Notes: generated by a model from the sequence alone, not told the origin. A stretch of 64,000 nucleotides of DNA from Priestia filamentosa (GCF_900177535.1 NZ_FXAJ01000003.1:434001-498000); one strand, 5' to 3'. Counted from the first letter of the stretch, positions 52,398 through 61,185 are shown. Numbers and translations: made by a program.

Positions 52398-53762
52398 ATG
52401 AGTCAATTAGCAATTACAGAAGCAACTCCACAAACGGACGTTTTATCACAAATCAAAGACATCATCTCCCAAAAAAACGTTGAACTTCTTCATCTTCAAT
52501 TCATCGATCTTGAAGGAACTTTAAAGCATGTTACAGTCCCAGTTGAAAAGTTAGACGATGTTGTGGAAGGTAAAAGCATGTTTGATGGTTCATCTGTTGT
52601 AGGTTTTTCACCAATCAATAAATCTGATCTTTATCTTCAACCAGATCTACAAACATTCGCTGTTTTACCATGGTCTGTTGAAGAAGGATATTCGGAAGCT
52701 CGTTTCCTTTGTAGTGTAACAAATCCGGATGGCACTCTTTTTGAAGGAGATACACGTAATGTTTTAAAAAACACGATTGAAAAAGCTGCTGATCATGGAT
52801 ATACAATTTCAGTAGGTCCAGAACTTGAATTCTTCCTTTTCAAAACAGACGAAGAAGGAAATCCAACAGTTCAGGTTCACGACAATGGCGGCTATTTTGA
52901 GCCATCTCCAAAGGACATCGGGGAACGCGTTCGTTTAGAAATCTACCGTGCGTTAAAAGCAATGGGTTTCACAATTGAAGCATCACACCATGAAGTAGCG
53001 GAAGGACAGCATGAAATTAACTTCAAATATGCAGATGCACTAACAGCAGCTGACCGTTCAACAACATATAAATGGGTAGTTAAAACAGTAGCTGCTAAAT
53101 TCGGCTTACATGCGACATTTATGCCAAAACCAGTAGCAGGTATTAATGGTTCTGGTATGCACGTAAATATGTCATTCTTCAAAGATGGTGAAAATGCGTT
53201 CTTTGATCCACAAGGAGAAGATGCTCTTTCTGAGACAGCTTATAGCTTCATTGGGGGCCTTATGGACAACATTAAAAACTTTGTTGCTCTTACAAACCCG
53301 CTTGTAAACTCTTATAAGCGTCTTGTTCCAGGATATGAAGCACCTTGTTATATCGCATGGAGTGCTTCAAACCGTTCTGCACTTGTGCGTATTCCATCAA
53401 CAAGAGGCATGGGTACACGCGTTGAGCTTCGCTGTCCAGATCCATCAGCAAACCCTTATTTAGCGTTTGCAGCAGTTGCTGCAGCAGGTCTTGATGGAAT
53501 TGAACGTAGCTTAAAACCTGTTGATTCTGTAAATGAAGATATTTTCCATATGACAGAAGAGCGCCGTGCTGAGCTTGGAATTGACAGCTTACCAGGTGAC
53601 TTAAAAGAAGCAGTAGAAGCACTTCAAAATAGTGATTTTGCAAAACGTACGTTAGGTTCACACGTATATGAAGAGTATATTGCATTGAAAAAAGGTGAGT
53701 GGGATAGCTACCGTTTAGCTGTTCACGGCTGGGAACTTGAAAACTATCAAGCAAAATTCTAA
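52398..53762 (+). CDS. glnA: Glutamine synthetase, type I (second paralog likely)
   Basis: A 454-residue GSI. Visible: MFDGSSVVGFSPINKSDLYL, GPELEFFLF, SHHEVAEGQHEINFKYADAL, NGSGMHVNMSFF, and NRSALVRIPSTRGMGTRVEL. It joins ammonia to glutamate using ATP. There is no glnR upstream, unlike the housekeeping glnRA operon. The residue equivalent to Arg62 of B. subtilis GlnA, in GFVRIEESD, is Pro (GFSPINKSD), and the preceding Glu is Val. Arg62 is needed for glutamine feedback inhibition, so this enzyme may be feedback-resistant. A TnrA/GlnR site lies in its leader. Confidence 0.9.
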   Translation: MSQLAITEATPQTDVLSQIKDIISQKNVELLHLQFIDLEGTLKHVTVPVEKLDDVVEGKSMFDGSSVVGFSPINKSDLYLQPDLQTFAVLPWSVEEGYSEARFLCSVTNPDGTLFEGDTRNVLKNTIEKAADHGYTISVGPELEFFLFKTDEEGNPTVQVHDNGGYFEPSPKDIGERVRLEIYRALKAMGFTIEASHHEVAEGQHEINFKYADALTAADRSTTYKWVVKTVAAKFGLHATFMPKPVAGINGSGMHVNMSFFKDGENAFFDPQGEDALSETAYSFIGGLMDNIKNFVALTNPLVNSYKRLVPGYEAPCYIAWSASNRSALVRIPSTRGMGTRVELRCPDPSANPYLAFAAVAAAGLDGIERSLKPVDSVNEDIFHMTEERRAELGIDSLPGDLKEAVEALQNSDFAKRTLGSHVYEEYIALKKGEWDSYRLAVHGWELENYQAKF

Positions 53763-53765
53763 TTC

Positions 53766-53800
53766 AAAAAACAGGGTGCGAATGCATCCTGTTTTTTTAT
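53766..53800 (+). terminator. Rho-independent terminator after glnA
   Basis: Stem aaacagggtgc / gcatcctgttt with one G-T pair and seven T. Confidence 0.85.
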
Positions 53801-53808
53801 AAAAAGCT

Positions 53809-54156
53809 CTATTTTGTTGTGACTAGGATAAAGAAGCCATCGTGTGTAAAAAAGCGAATCTCTTTTTCATCCTTTTTAAACACTGTCATTTCTTTACGAT
53901 CTTGTTGTTCTTTCTCTTTCCAGCCCCACATTGTAATTAACGTTTTATAAGAGGAAGGAATTGGTTCATCTTTCTTTATTTTTGGCCAGCTATATCTAGC
54001 ATACTTTTCAACAGAGGAGTCGTGAGATATCTTTGCCTCTTTTTCAGCTGTTCTTGGAATAGGAAATTGGGCAAAAACATCAGATTCTCGTACAGAAAAC
54101 AGAAATCCAATGCCAATCAATAGAAAAAGAATGATAAAAATAAATGCTTTTTTCAT
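53809..54156 (-). CDS. Hypothetical protein with N-terminal membrane anchor
   Basis: A 115-residue protein starting KKAFIFIILFLLIGIGFLFS, a signal anchor without lipobox cysteine, followed by a charged domain (YARYSWPKIKKDEPIPSSYK, MTVFKKDEKEIRFFTHDGFF). Probably exposed outside the membrane. A gaggtgagaaag site precedes the ATG. I do not recognise the family. Confidence 0.6.
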   Translation of the reverse strand: MKKAFIFIILFLLIGIGFLFSVRESDVFAQFPIPRTAEKEAKISHDSSVEKYARYSWPKIKKDEPIPSSYKTLITMWGWKEKEQQDRKEMTVFKKDEKEIRFFTHDGFFILVTTK

Positions 54157-54230
54157 ACTTTCTCACCTCATCTTTTTATCTCTTGTAAGTCATTCCATAC
54201 CATAAGCTATTTTCCTTTTAAAACTGAAAA

Positions 54231-54264
54231 AAAGCATCCTGCTATTATGCAGGATGCTTTTTAG
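54231..54264 (-). terminator. Rho-independent terminator for the VC0807-like gene
   Basis: Perfect stem aaaagcatcctgc / gcaggatgctttt with loop on the minus strand followed by T residues. Confidence 0.85.
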
Positions 54265-54941
54265 ATTAGCTTATGGTCAGAAGATGGTGGTGGGTTTTGG
54301 TCTTCATCCTTTTCATCTTCTTCATGTGGAAGCATATTGCCAAGCTTGCTTGCAACAATAATGAGAGCAACCGTTACAACTCCTGAAAAAATCCAGCCTG
54401 TTACACGCATTACAACAAGCATTTTATCGTATCCATCAACACCGTATTTTCCGATTAAATACCACTTCACACCGCTTGTAGCGAACTGTCGAAGCGCCAT
54501 GATTCCTGTGCAAATTTGGAATCCTTTTAGAATAGAAGGGTGCAGACAAGCTGTGAGTGTTTGTTGACGATCATAGCCCATTAACTGATAGCCATCAACG
54601 AAAAAATACATAGCGAATGGTCTTTTTGTAAATGTTGTCACAAGGAAAAAGGCGCCAATAACAGCAGAAACATATACGCTATTAACGAGCATTGCTTCAG
54701 CAGAGCCTGATAAAAGATCAACAGCAGTGCTTGAAATCATCGTTGTTAAAATAAACAGCCCTGTTACATTAAACTGCTTGTCTCGACCGAAGCGATAAAG
54801 CGTATAAAGGATACCAGGTCCTGTGGATAGAAGCATTGCATAATAGTCACCAAGGCTTTCACGGCCATATTTCCAAATTAGCCATGGAACAGCAATGTAA
54901 AATAGAATATCAAAAATAATTGTACGACTTGCTTTTCCCAA
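54261..54941 (-). CDS. VC0807 family membrane protein
   Basis: A 226-residue protein with about six hydrophobic segments: TIIFDILFYIAVPWLIWKYG, VNSVYVSAVIGAFFLVTTFT, MRVTGWIFSGVVTVALIIVA. The opening IFDxLFYxxxP and the inner TKRPFAMYFFVDGYQLMG are typical of VC0807/DUF3159-like proteins. The C-terminal tail is cytoplasmic and acidic. It starts with TTG after ggaggcac. No function is known. Confidence 0.75.
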   Translation of the reverse strand: MGKASRTIIFDILFYIAVPWLIWKYGRESLGDYYAMLLSTGPGILYTLYRFGRDKQFNVTGLFILTTMISSTAVDLLSGSAEAMLVNSVYVSAVIGAFFLVTTFTKRPFAMYFFVDGYQLMGYDRQQTLTACLHPSILKGFQICTGIMALRQFATSGVKWYLIGKYGVDGYDKMLVVMRVTGWIFSGVVTVALIIVASKLGNMLPHEEDEKDEDQNPPPSSDHKLI

Positions 54942-55085
54942 ATCTATGTGCCTCCTAAAATTCGATTAGAATCAAGCTGTTTCTCTTTTGCGAAATCGGT
55001 TATAGTACTTGTAAGAACACTCGGTTCTAGTAAAAAGTGTAGCAGAAATTCTAGAAAATAAAAGGAAAAAAGGAGAAATTATTTC

Positions 55086-55481
55086 ATGTTGAAAAAGTTT
55101 ACGGTAGAAACGAAAAAAAGAGATGAAATGATTGATGTAACAGACACAGTACGTAGTGTTATAAAGGAGGCGAATGTGAAAGAAGGAGCGGTTCTTGTAT
55201 ATTCTCCACATACAACAGCAGGCATTACGATTAATGAAAACGCAGATCCAGACGTGAAGAAAGATATGATTCGGCGCTTTGATGAAGTTTATCCGTGGGA
55301 ACATAGGGAAGATCGTCATATGGAAGGTAATACAGCAGCTCATTTAAAAGTAAGCACAGTTGGTCCTTCGCAACACATTATCGTTACAGAAGGGGATCTT
55401 CTTCTTGGAATTTGGCAGGGAATCTATTTTTGTGAATACGATGGTCCAAGAACGCGTACATTTTATGTGAAAGTATTATAA
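55086..55481 (+). CDS. YjbQ family protein (UPF0047, YugU-like)
   Basis: A 131-residue protein. The signature [20 protein letters not shown] and [20 protein letters not shown] with the final [18 protein letters not shown] is diagnostic. E. coli YjbQ shows weak thiamine-phosphate synthase activity, and the conserved His/Asp cluster may bind metal. RBS aaaaaggagaaat precedes the ATG. Monocistronic with a terminator. Confidence 0.9.
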   Translation: MLKKFTVETKKRDEMIDVTDTVRSVIKEANVKEGAVLVYSPHTTAGITINENADPDVKKDMIRRFDEVYPWEHREDRHMEGNTAAHLKVSTVGPSQHIIVTEGDLLLGIWQGIYFCEYDGPRTRTFYVKVL

Positions 55482-55485
55482 AAGA

Positions 55486-55522
55486 AGAAAAAGCTGACAA
55501 CCTAGTTGTCAGCTTTTTTATT
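55486..55522 (+). terminator. Rho-independent terminator
   Basis: Stem aaaaagctgacaac / gttgtcagctttttt. Confidence 0.88.
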
Positions 55523-55527
55523 ATATT

Positions 55528-55635
55528 TTAAAACAGACCAACAAGGGCTCGTACAAGTATAAGTACAATGAAAGAGCCAAAAACTGTTGCTGCAATCGCG
55601 ATTAAAAAGATTTGCGCGATTTTTCTTAGATTCAC
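55528..55635 (-). CDS. 35-residue single-pass membrane peptide
   Basis: GTG start after cgaggtggacaag. The peptide MNLRKIAQIFLIAIAATVFG, continuing SFIVLILVRALVGLF, is a positively charged N-terminus and one long hydrophobic helix. It lies between yjbQ and ywaC on the minus strand. It is too short for ORF filters and I know no homolog. The good RBS and clean membrane-helix composition are the support. Confidence 0.45.
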   Translation of the reverse strand: MNLRKIAQIFLIAIAATVFGSFIVLILVRALVGLF

Positions 55636-55747
55636 CTTGTCCACCTCGTTAAATGCATTCTTTCTTTTATCGTAGCTTATTAAGAGGTAGAGAGCAACTG
55701 ATAGTCCTTGTTTTTTGAAGAATCGTCATATTTAAACGAAGAAGGAA

Positions 55748-56383
55748 CTAGTGCATAATCATCGAATCATAAGCATTTTCGATATTTTGAATTTCTTTTC
55801 GAACCTTGGCCATTTTCAAATCTAGCTCGTTAGCGGCAGAGGCAGCTTCTGATAATTCTTCTTTTAAATGGGTAGGGATTTCTCGGTCGTATTTATAGAA
55901 AATCTTATGTTCAACACTTGCCCAAAAATCCATTGCAATAGTGCGAATTTGAATCTCTGCTCTAACCATTTCTGTTTTCTCATGCATTACAACAGGTACT
56001 TCGACAATTAAGTGTAGACTTCTATAACCGTTTGATTTTGGTTCTTTAATATAGTCTTTTTCTTCAACTACAGTTAGATCAGGACGTGAATAAAATAAGT
56101 CACGTAAAAAGTAAATATCTTCTTCAAAACAACATACAATGCGTGCGCCAACGATATCATTTAAAACATTTTTTGCACTTGTTAACGTTGCAGCCGCACC
56201 TTTTCTTTTTAACTTTTTTGTCATGCTTTCCGGGCTCTTAACCCGAAACTTCATATGTTCAATTGGATTGTGCTCAAGTGAAAAATAAGCCTCCTGCTGG
56301 ATGATTTTTAGTTTAGTTTTAAGTTCATCAACAGCAAACTTATATGGCATTAAAAATTGTAGCGTTTCCTTACTAGGTAACAT
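55748..56383 (-). CDS. ywaC: Small alarmone synthetase (RelP/YwaC-like)
   Basis: A 211-residue (p)ppGpp synthetase without hydrolase or regulatory domains, matching YwaC (210). LEHNPIEHMKFRVKSPESM, LNDIVGARIVCCFEEDIYFL, KEPKSNGYRSLHLIVEVPV and EIQIRTIAMDFWASVEHKI carry the conserved catalytic residues, and the last is nearly YwaC's own wording. It transfers pyrophosphate from ATP to GDP or GTP. The ATG at 56383 has caaggagctt eight bases upstream; an in-frame GTG at 56425 has none. In B. subtilis ywaC is induced by cell-wall stress; here a sigma-A-like promoter is what can be seen. Confidence 0.87.
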   Translation of the reverse strand: MLPSKETLQFLMPYKFAVDELKTKLKIIQQEAYFSLEHNPIEHMKFRVKSPESMTKKLKRKGAAATLTSAKNVLNDIVGARIVCCFEEDIYFLRDLFYSRPDLTVVEEKDYIKEPKSNGYRSLHLIVEVPVVMHEKTEMVRAEIQIRTIAMDFWASVEHKIFYKYDREIPTHLKEELSEAASAANELDLKMAKVRKEIQNIENAYDSMIMH

Positions 56384-56448
56384 TGTTAAAAGCTCCTTGT
56401 CATATGGAAATTTCCAGTAACTCACTTTTTTAATGTAGATTCATCATT

Positions 56449-56477
56449 ATTAAAGCACTGCTATAAAAATTCGTCAA
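56449..56477 (-). promoter_or_regulatory. Promoter candidate for ywaC
   Basis: Read on the minus strand: TTGACG (56477-56472), 17 bp, TTTAAT (56454-56449). No ECF-type TGAAAC-CGTC pair was found in this interval. Confidence 0.35.
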
Positions 56478-56718
56478 CTTTTAAGGAATAAGGGAGATGT
56501 ATCCACTAAAAATTTATTTTAAAGTGAAATAACCCCCAAAAAAGATGAGTATAACTTGAATATTATAGTAGGGTTATTTTTTTGGGTTTTTAACGTCTTA
56601 AAAATAAAAATAATGTCAAAAATGGAAAATAGTCAGTAAAGCTGTTTTGCAACTTATGTGTAAACATCATGCGAACAACTTCAAGCATGACGGCTCTACT
56701 GATGATGGGAGTATAACA

Positions 56719-57147
56719 ATGGACAATTACGAAATTAAGCAACTAAGCAGCACGGAGGAATGGTTTCAAGTTTTTCATTTTCTAAAACGTCTTGATGCGG
56801 AATTAGATCGTGATCAATTTATTCAGCAAGCAACGGTTATGAATGCAGAAGGTCATCATTTCTTTTCGCTTTCTGTGAAGCAAAAGATGGTGGTTATTGT
56901 TGGGGGAAGCATTCATACCAACTTTTGCGACGGAAAACATTTGTACATTAGTGAGCTTCTTTATGGGAATGAGGAGATTGATTTATATATAGATGCTTTG
57001 TTTGTTTATTTGCAAACATGGGCAAAGCAAAAAGGTTGTAAGAAAATTATTGTGTCCACGAACGTTGAAAATGAGAGGTTTCAACATCATGATAGTGCAC
57101 TTTTAAATTATGATGAAAGTCGTCACACGTTTGTTAAACAACTGTAA
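56719..57147 (+). CDS. GNAT-like acetyltransferase homolog
   Basis: A 142-residue protein with a weak GNAT shape: YEIKQLSSTEEWFQVFHFLK at the start, VKQKMVVIVGGSIHTNF as central strands, LYISELLYGNEEIDLYIDAL as the strand 4 region and LQTWAKQKGCKKIIVSTNVE as the C-terminal part. The R/Q-x-x-G-x-G/A acetyl-CoA loop is not clear, so activity is uncertain. The ATG at 56719 follows gatgggagtataac; an upstream frame from 56647 lacks an RBS. Confidence 0.55.
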   Translation: MDNYEIKQLSSTEEWFQVFHFLKRLDAELDRDQFIQQATVMNAEGHHFFSLSVKQKMVVIVGGSIHTNFCDGKHLYISELLYGNEEIDLYIDALFVYLQTWAKQKGCKKIIVSTNVENERFQHHDSALLNYDESRHTFVKQL

Positions 57148-57156
57148 TGTGAAAAA

Positions 57157-57183
57157 TGAAACTTTGCTCTTACCTTTTTCGTT
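57157..57183 (+). promoter_or_regulatory. ECF-type promoter candidate
   Basis: TGAAAC (57157-57162), 17 bp, CGTT (57180-57183), about 40 bp before a small membrane protein gene. The last base and spacing deviate from the SigM-type consensus. Confidence 0.35.
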
Positions 57184-57222
57184 AATGTGGTAAAGACACT
57201 GTGAAAAGGAGAATGATCGATT

Positions 57223-57408
57223 GTGGATTTTGATTTTGTAATGGTTTTAACCATTTTGTTGTTTCTGCTTAGTTTAGGTGGGTATGTTTATTATCGTCGC
57301 CTTTTAGTTCTATGGGAAGAAAGAGAAGCAGACAATCGCTCTACTCAAACAAAAGATGTCTTTGCAAATCGGTTGAAAAACGCGCAAAAATCAAGCCAAA
57401 ATGTATAA
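57223..57408 (+). CDS. Small single-pass membrane protein
   Basis: A 61-residue protein: one membrane helix (VMVLTILLFLLSLGGYVYYR) and a charged cytoplasmic tail (LWEEREADNRSTQTKDVFAN). GTG start after aaaggagaatgatcga. A terminator follows. An ECF-like promoter candidate lies 40 bp upstream. Function unknown. Confidence 0.65.
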   Translation: MDFDFVMVLTILLFLLSLGGYVYYRRLLVLWEEREADNRSTQTKDVFANRLKNAQKSSQNV

Positions 57409-57418
57409 TATAGAGTAA

Positions 57419-57452
57419 AAAAGTAGCATCTACAAGATGCTGCTTTTTTTTT
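57419..57452 (+). terminator. Rho-independent terminator
   Basis: Stem aaagtagcatc / gatgctgcttt with a nine-T tract. Confidence 0.85.
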
Positions 57453-57554
57453 GGTAACATTGGCTAATTCATTAGACGGTTCATAAAACAGTATATGGTG
57501 GAGACGCTAAAAAAATGGGATAGTTCCTAAAATCTAAACGAGAGAAGGGATAAA

Positions 57555-57806
57555 ATGAATACGCTTGATCCAAAAGAAATACGCGAAGGAGACGACGTGT
57601 ATGTTATATATCGCAATCCACATGCTGCGACAGTAGCAAACATTCAAAAAGCAGAGATTGTACAACACCCTGAAAATAAAAACGACGTTGCTCTTTTTAT
57701 TCATGAATCATATCACCTTATTGGTGAAGATGATGCTCTTTTCCCTACGGAACAAGATGCACAGCAGGCATACAACGAAATCTTTGATTATGAGCAGTAC
57801 GATTAA
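57555..57806 (+). CDS. splA: SplA, regulator of the spore photoproduct lyase operon
   Basis: An 83-residue protein close in size to B. subtilis SplA (79). DDVYVIYRNPHAATVANIQK and FIHESYHLIGEDDALFPTEQ are typical. In B. subtilis SplA negatively controls splAB and resembles the TRAP protein. RBS gagagaaggga precedes the ATG. It lies 70 bp before splB in the expected order. A forespore sigma-G promoter should be upstream, but I could not identify one with confidence. Confidence 0.85.
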   Translation: MNTLDPKEIREGDDVYVIYRNPHAATVANIQKAEIVQHPENKNDVALFIHESYHLIGEDDALFPTEQDAQQAYNEIFDYEQYD

Positions 57807-57876
57807 AAAAATGATTCTCTACTATATAAAGGAACGCTTGTAAAGCCCGTGTCTAACGGAGAAAGGATTTACAGAG

Positions 57877-58905
57877 ATGATAAAACCTTTTGTACCCCAG
57901 CTTGTATATATTGAACCAAGAGCGCTTGAATACCCTCTTGGTGTAGAATTGAAAGAAAAGTTTGAAAAGATGGGCCTTGAAATAAGAGAAACAACTTCAC
58001 ATAATCAAGTGAGAAACATTCCAGGGAAAAATCATCTACAGCAATACCGTAACGCCAAATCAACGCTTGTTGTTGGCGTAAGAAAAACGTTAAAGTTTGA
58101 TACATCAAAGCCATCAGCAGAATATGCAATACCTTTTGCAACAGGATGTATGGGACACTGTCACTATTGTTATTTACAAACAACAATGGGAAGTAAACCA
58201 TACATTCGAACATATGTAAATACAGATGAAATCTTTGATCAAGCAAGAAAGTATATGGAGGAAAGAGCACCTGAAATGACCCGTTTTGAAGCTTCATGTA
58301 CTTCTGACATTGTTGGAATTGATCACTTAACACATACGCTTAAACATGCTATTGAATACTTTGGAAAAACGGATTTTGGAAGACTGCGTTTTGTTACAAA
58401 GTTTCATCATGTTGATCACCTTTTAGATGCAGAGCATAATGGACGTACAAGATTTCGTTTTAGTGTGAATGCTGATTATGTGATTAAAAATTTCGAGCCT
58501 GGAACATCACCGCTTGATTATCGAATTGAGGCTGCGAGGAAAGTGGCAGAAGCAGGATATCCGCTTGGGTTTATTGTTGCGCCTATTTACATTCATGAAG
58601 GCTGGGAGGAAGGGTATAAGACGCTTTTTGAAAAGCTTGATGCACAGTTGCCTGAAAGTGCCCGAGAAGACATCACTTTTGAAATGATTCAGCATCGCTT
58701 TACAAAGCCAGCAAAGCGAGTTATTCAAAAAAACTATCCAAAATCAAAGCTTGAAATGGATGAAGAAAGTCGCCGCTATAAGTGGGGGCGATATGGAATT
58801 GGAAAATATATTTATTCTAAAGATGAAGAACATGAGCTTCGTGAGCATTTGGAATCTTATATCGATAAATACTTTCCGAACGCCAAAATTGAATACTTCA
58901 CATAA
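57877..58905 (+). CDS. splB: Spore photoproduct lyase
   Basis: Radical SAM DNA repair enzyme of 342 residues, the same length as B. subtilis SplB. The cluster motif CMGHCHYC supplies Cys91, Cys95 and Cys98, and Cys141 in EASCTSDIVG is the H-atom donor; all four have the B. subtilis numbering. It reverses the thymine dimer photoproduct formed in UV-treated spores using S-adenosylmethionine. RBS ggagaaagga. With splA it forms the usual two-gene operon and confirms that the host sporulates. Confidence 0.96.
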   Translation: MIKPFVPQLVYIEPRALEYPLGVELKEKFEKMGLEIRETTSHNQVRNIPGKNHLQQYRNAKSTLVVGVRKTLKFDTSKPSAEYAIPFATGCMGHCHYCYLQTTMGSKPYIRTYVNTDEIFDQARKYMEERAPEMTRFEASCTSDIVGIDHLTHTLKHAIEYFGKTDFGRLRFVTKFHHVDHLLDAEHNGRTRFRFSVNADYVIKNFEPGTSPLDYRIEAARKVAEAGYPLGFIVAPIYIHEGWEEGYKTLFEKLDAQLPESAREDITFEMIQHRFTKPAKRVIQKNYPKSKLEMDEESRRYKWGRYGIGKYIYSKDEEHELREHLESYIDKYFPNAKIEYFT

Positions 58906-58906
58906 T

Positions 58907-58939
58907 AAAGCTAGAGAATATCTCTAGCTTTATTTTTTT
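58907..58939 (+). terminator. Rho-independent terminator after splB
   Basis: Perfect stem aaagctagaga / tctctagcttt with loop ata and T-rich tail. Confidence 0.88.
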
Positions 58940-59072
58940 GTTGATTGGCTAGGGGAATTTTAAGATAATGAAGAAGATAGGGGCTGGTAAATACGGGAAG
59001 TTATGGAGCGTGAAAGAAGCAAAACCGATATAATAGAAGAAAGCATTTTAGAAAGAAAGGTGCATAATAAAT

Positions 59073-60389
59073 ATGAAGCGGAAAACGCTCTTAGTCAGTT
59101 TTTTTATTTTCATTTTATTTATACAAACTGCATGTGGCAAAAAGGAAGAAACTGATGCTCATTCAAGCACTAATATAGAAAACATACCACAAGCAGCAGA
59201 AACTGTAGAAGATATGAACAATCAAAAGCAAGGAATTCTTGTAAAAAAGTATTTAAGGGGGAGAGAACTTGCCCAAACGTTAAAATATGACGAAATCATC
59301 GAAAGTGATCTAGAACCTTCTCTACATAAGAAAATTGATTCATTTGCCCAGTTACAAAAAAGTAGCGAGCAATCGTTTTATAACTATCTTGTTTACTTAT
59401 TAGGAAGTGGAGAGTACGGGGAAATAGAAAAAGAGCTTGAAACATTTGAACCTGTATTTCCAGAGGTAACTGCTGATCAAAAGAAAAAGAAGAATGCCGT
59501 ATTTTTGATAGACGGGAGTCAAAGTATGGAGGAAACGTTAGGAAACCAAACAAAACTTTCCTTAGCAAAAAAGGCAATTATTGATTTTGCAGCAGCTCTT
59601 CCTAACGACGAATCTCTTACACTTCTAACATATGAAAACCCAATAGAAGAGAGGGAGGAAACACAAAAAGTCCCCGCATGCCGGAATATACAAGTAGCAT
59701 ATGATCATAAGTCATATGAACCAGGTGAATTTGCTTCTTCTCTAGCAGAATATAGAGAAGGAGATGACACTTCATTTACAGCAGGATTGCAAAAAGCAGA
59801 AGAAGTTCTTTCTTCCTACAGTGATAAACAATATGAAAACTCTATTTATATTATTAGCGATGGAATAGATATTTGTGAGAACGAAGGAGAAGAAAGTAAA
59901 AGTATTCTTTCTAATGGCAGCGAGGATATCCATATTATTGGTCTTGATGTAGATCAAGAGGAGGAAGCGGCACTTCAACAAGTCGCAGCAAAAGGTACCT
60001 ACAAGACCGTAGCAACCGAAGAAGAACTCCAAACATACATTAAGGAAGAGTGGGAGCAAGAAACGCCTGAAAAAACTTTTGTGCAAGAAGCTTCAATTTC
60101 AGATGAGGAACAGCTTAGCGAGCAGAGACGTTTTGACTCTATTAAAGAATCTTATGATAAAGCAAGCCTAAGGGAGCGTGATCGTCTTCTTTTAGGGGTA
60201 AAATATATAGAGGAACAAAAATTACTCTCATCAAATGAAATAAAACGGTTAGAAAAACGTATTTTAAATCAATATAAAAGCCGTAAAGAAGCCGTATGGG
60301 AGATTAGAGATCAAAAACTAGCTCTCATGAAAGCGAAAATAAAAGAAAATAATAAAATGATTCAAGAGTGGAAAGATAAGTGGCAGTGA
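59073..60389 (+). CDS. VWA-domain lipoprotein (YwmC/YwmD-like)
   Basis: A 438-residue surface protein. Signal KRKTLLVSFFIFILFIQTAC with Cys21 as the lipidation residue (Gln at -3 is atypical). A VWA domain starts at AVFLIDGSQSM, a complete MIDAS DxSxS, with the Thr of DDTSFTAGLQKA and Asp of YIISDGIDICE as further metal residues. The C-terminal 130 residues are a charged coiled-coil. It resembles Bacillus YwmC/YwmD. Adhesion or envelope scaffolding is possible. RBS agaaaggtgc. Confidence 0.8.
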   Translation: MKRKTLLVSFFIFILFIQTACGKKEETDAHSSTNIENIPQAAETVEDMNNQKQGILVKKYLRGRELAQTLKYDEIIESDLEPSLHKKIDSFAQLQKSSEQSFYNYLVYLLGSGEYGEIEKELETFEPVFPEVTADQKKKKNAVFLIDGSQSMEETLGNQTKLSLAKKAIIDFAAALPNDESLTLLTYENPIEEREETQKVPACRNIQVAYDHKSYEPGEFASSLAEYREGDDTSFTAGLQKAEEVLSSYSDKQYENSIYIISDGIDICENEGEESKSILSNGSEDIHIIGLDVDQEEEAALQQVAAKGTYKTVATEEELQTYIKEEWEQETPEKTFVQEASISDEEQLSEQRRFDSIKESYDKASLRERDRLLLGVKYIEEQKLLSSNEIKRLEKRILNQYKSRKEAVWEIRDQKLALMKAKIKENNKMIQEWKDKWQ

Positions 60390-60396
60390 CATTCAT

Positions 60397-60426
60397 AAAA
60401 GAGAAGAGCATGCTCTTCTCTTTTAT
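60397..60426 (+). terminator. Rho-independent terminator
   Basis: Perfect palindrome aaaagagaagagca / tgctcttctctttt. Confidence 0.8.
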
Positions 60427-60526
60427 GCTGGAAAATATCCAGAAAAATGTAAAAAAGGGGGAACAGAAGAGAAAATGTATGATAAACTTGGGATAATTGT
60501 TTAGTATATATGAAAGGAGAAGAAGA

Positions 60527-60898
60527 GTGAAAAATACCAAAAGAGATACGGCGCTTTCCTTTATATTTTTAGGACTTTTATTTTTAGGGTTTGTACAAGT
60601 ATGGCACGAGCGTCAATATGTGCTTGGGGTTGGTGCAATGCTTGTAAGTTTTGTCGGCATCTGTGGGGTATGGAAAGGAATTAATAAAGAACGTCAAAAA
60701 GATATTTTGTTAGGAATAAAACTTTTTTTTATAACCATTATATTTTGTTTACTACACCGTTTTGTCTTTCCTTTTATACAAAGTATAAACAATGATCATC
60801 GCTTTCTAGCCGCTTTTTTATCAAGCCTCCTTATCGTCTTTACTATGGACAAACTTGTCCGAATTACGTATCACAAGCTTCATCAAAAGTCTGCTTAA
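60527..60898 (+). CDS. Hypothetical four-pass membrane protein
   Basis: A 123-residue protein with about four hydrophobic segments (LSFIFLGLLFLGFVQVWHER, YVLGVGAMLVSFVGICGVW, GIKLFFITIIFCLLHRFVF, FLAAFLSSLLIVFTMDKLV). GTG at 60527 follows gaaaggagaagaaga; an ATG at 60497 lies upstream without a site. Not recognised. Confidence 0.6.
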   Translation: MKNTKRDTALSFIFLGLLFLGFVQVWHERQYVLGVGAMLVSFVGICGVWKGINKERQKDILLGIKLFFITIIFCLLHRFVFPFIQSINNDHRFLAAFLSSLLIVFTMDKLVRITYHKLHQKSA

Positions 60899-60921
60899 GA
60901 AAAACAAAAGATGTGTATTAT

Positions 60922-60957
60922 AAAACTAGTTCATATTTTTTGTGAACTAGTTTTTTT
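60922..60957 (+). terminator. Rho-independent terminator
   Basis: Stem aaaactagttca / tgaactagtttt with T tract. Confidence 0.85.
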
Positions 60958-61103
60958 AATAGTAAAAAAGTGAAATTGATTTTTTTATAAGGAACAATAC
61001 CTTGAGAGAAAAGAAGTTTAATAAAAGCGGGAAAAGTCAAGGTCTTTCTTTCGGGCAAGAACTGTGTATAATCAAGTATTGTAACAAACATAGAGTTTTT
61101 CTG

Positions 61104-61132
61104 TTGTAAAATCTAAAAGAGTCTGATAGAAT
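61104..61132 (+). promoter_or_regulatory. Sigma-A promoter of the nrd operon
   Basis: TTGTAA (61104-61109), 17-bp spacer, TAGAAT (61127-61132), about 390 bp upstream of the reductase gene. The predicted start near 61139 lies at the first NrdR box. Confidence 0.6.
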
Positions 61133-61137
61133 AATAA

Positions 61138-61185
61138 ACACAATATGTAGTGCTTAGATGAATATGGAAATACTATATTTTGTAT
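61138..61185 (+). promoter_or_regulatory. Pair of NrdR boxes
   Basis: ACACAATATGTAGTGC (61138-61153) and ATACTATATTTTGTAT (61170-61185) fit ACACWATATATWGTGT. Their starts are 32 bp apart, three helical turns, the standard NrdR arrangement. Confidence 0.75.

Noticed and set aside
57453-57554. Sigma-G promoter before splA
   Set aside because: CATAAAA at 57482 resembles a -10, but no matching -35 lies 17-18 bp upstream.
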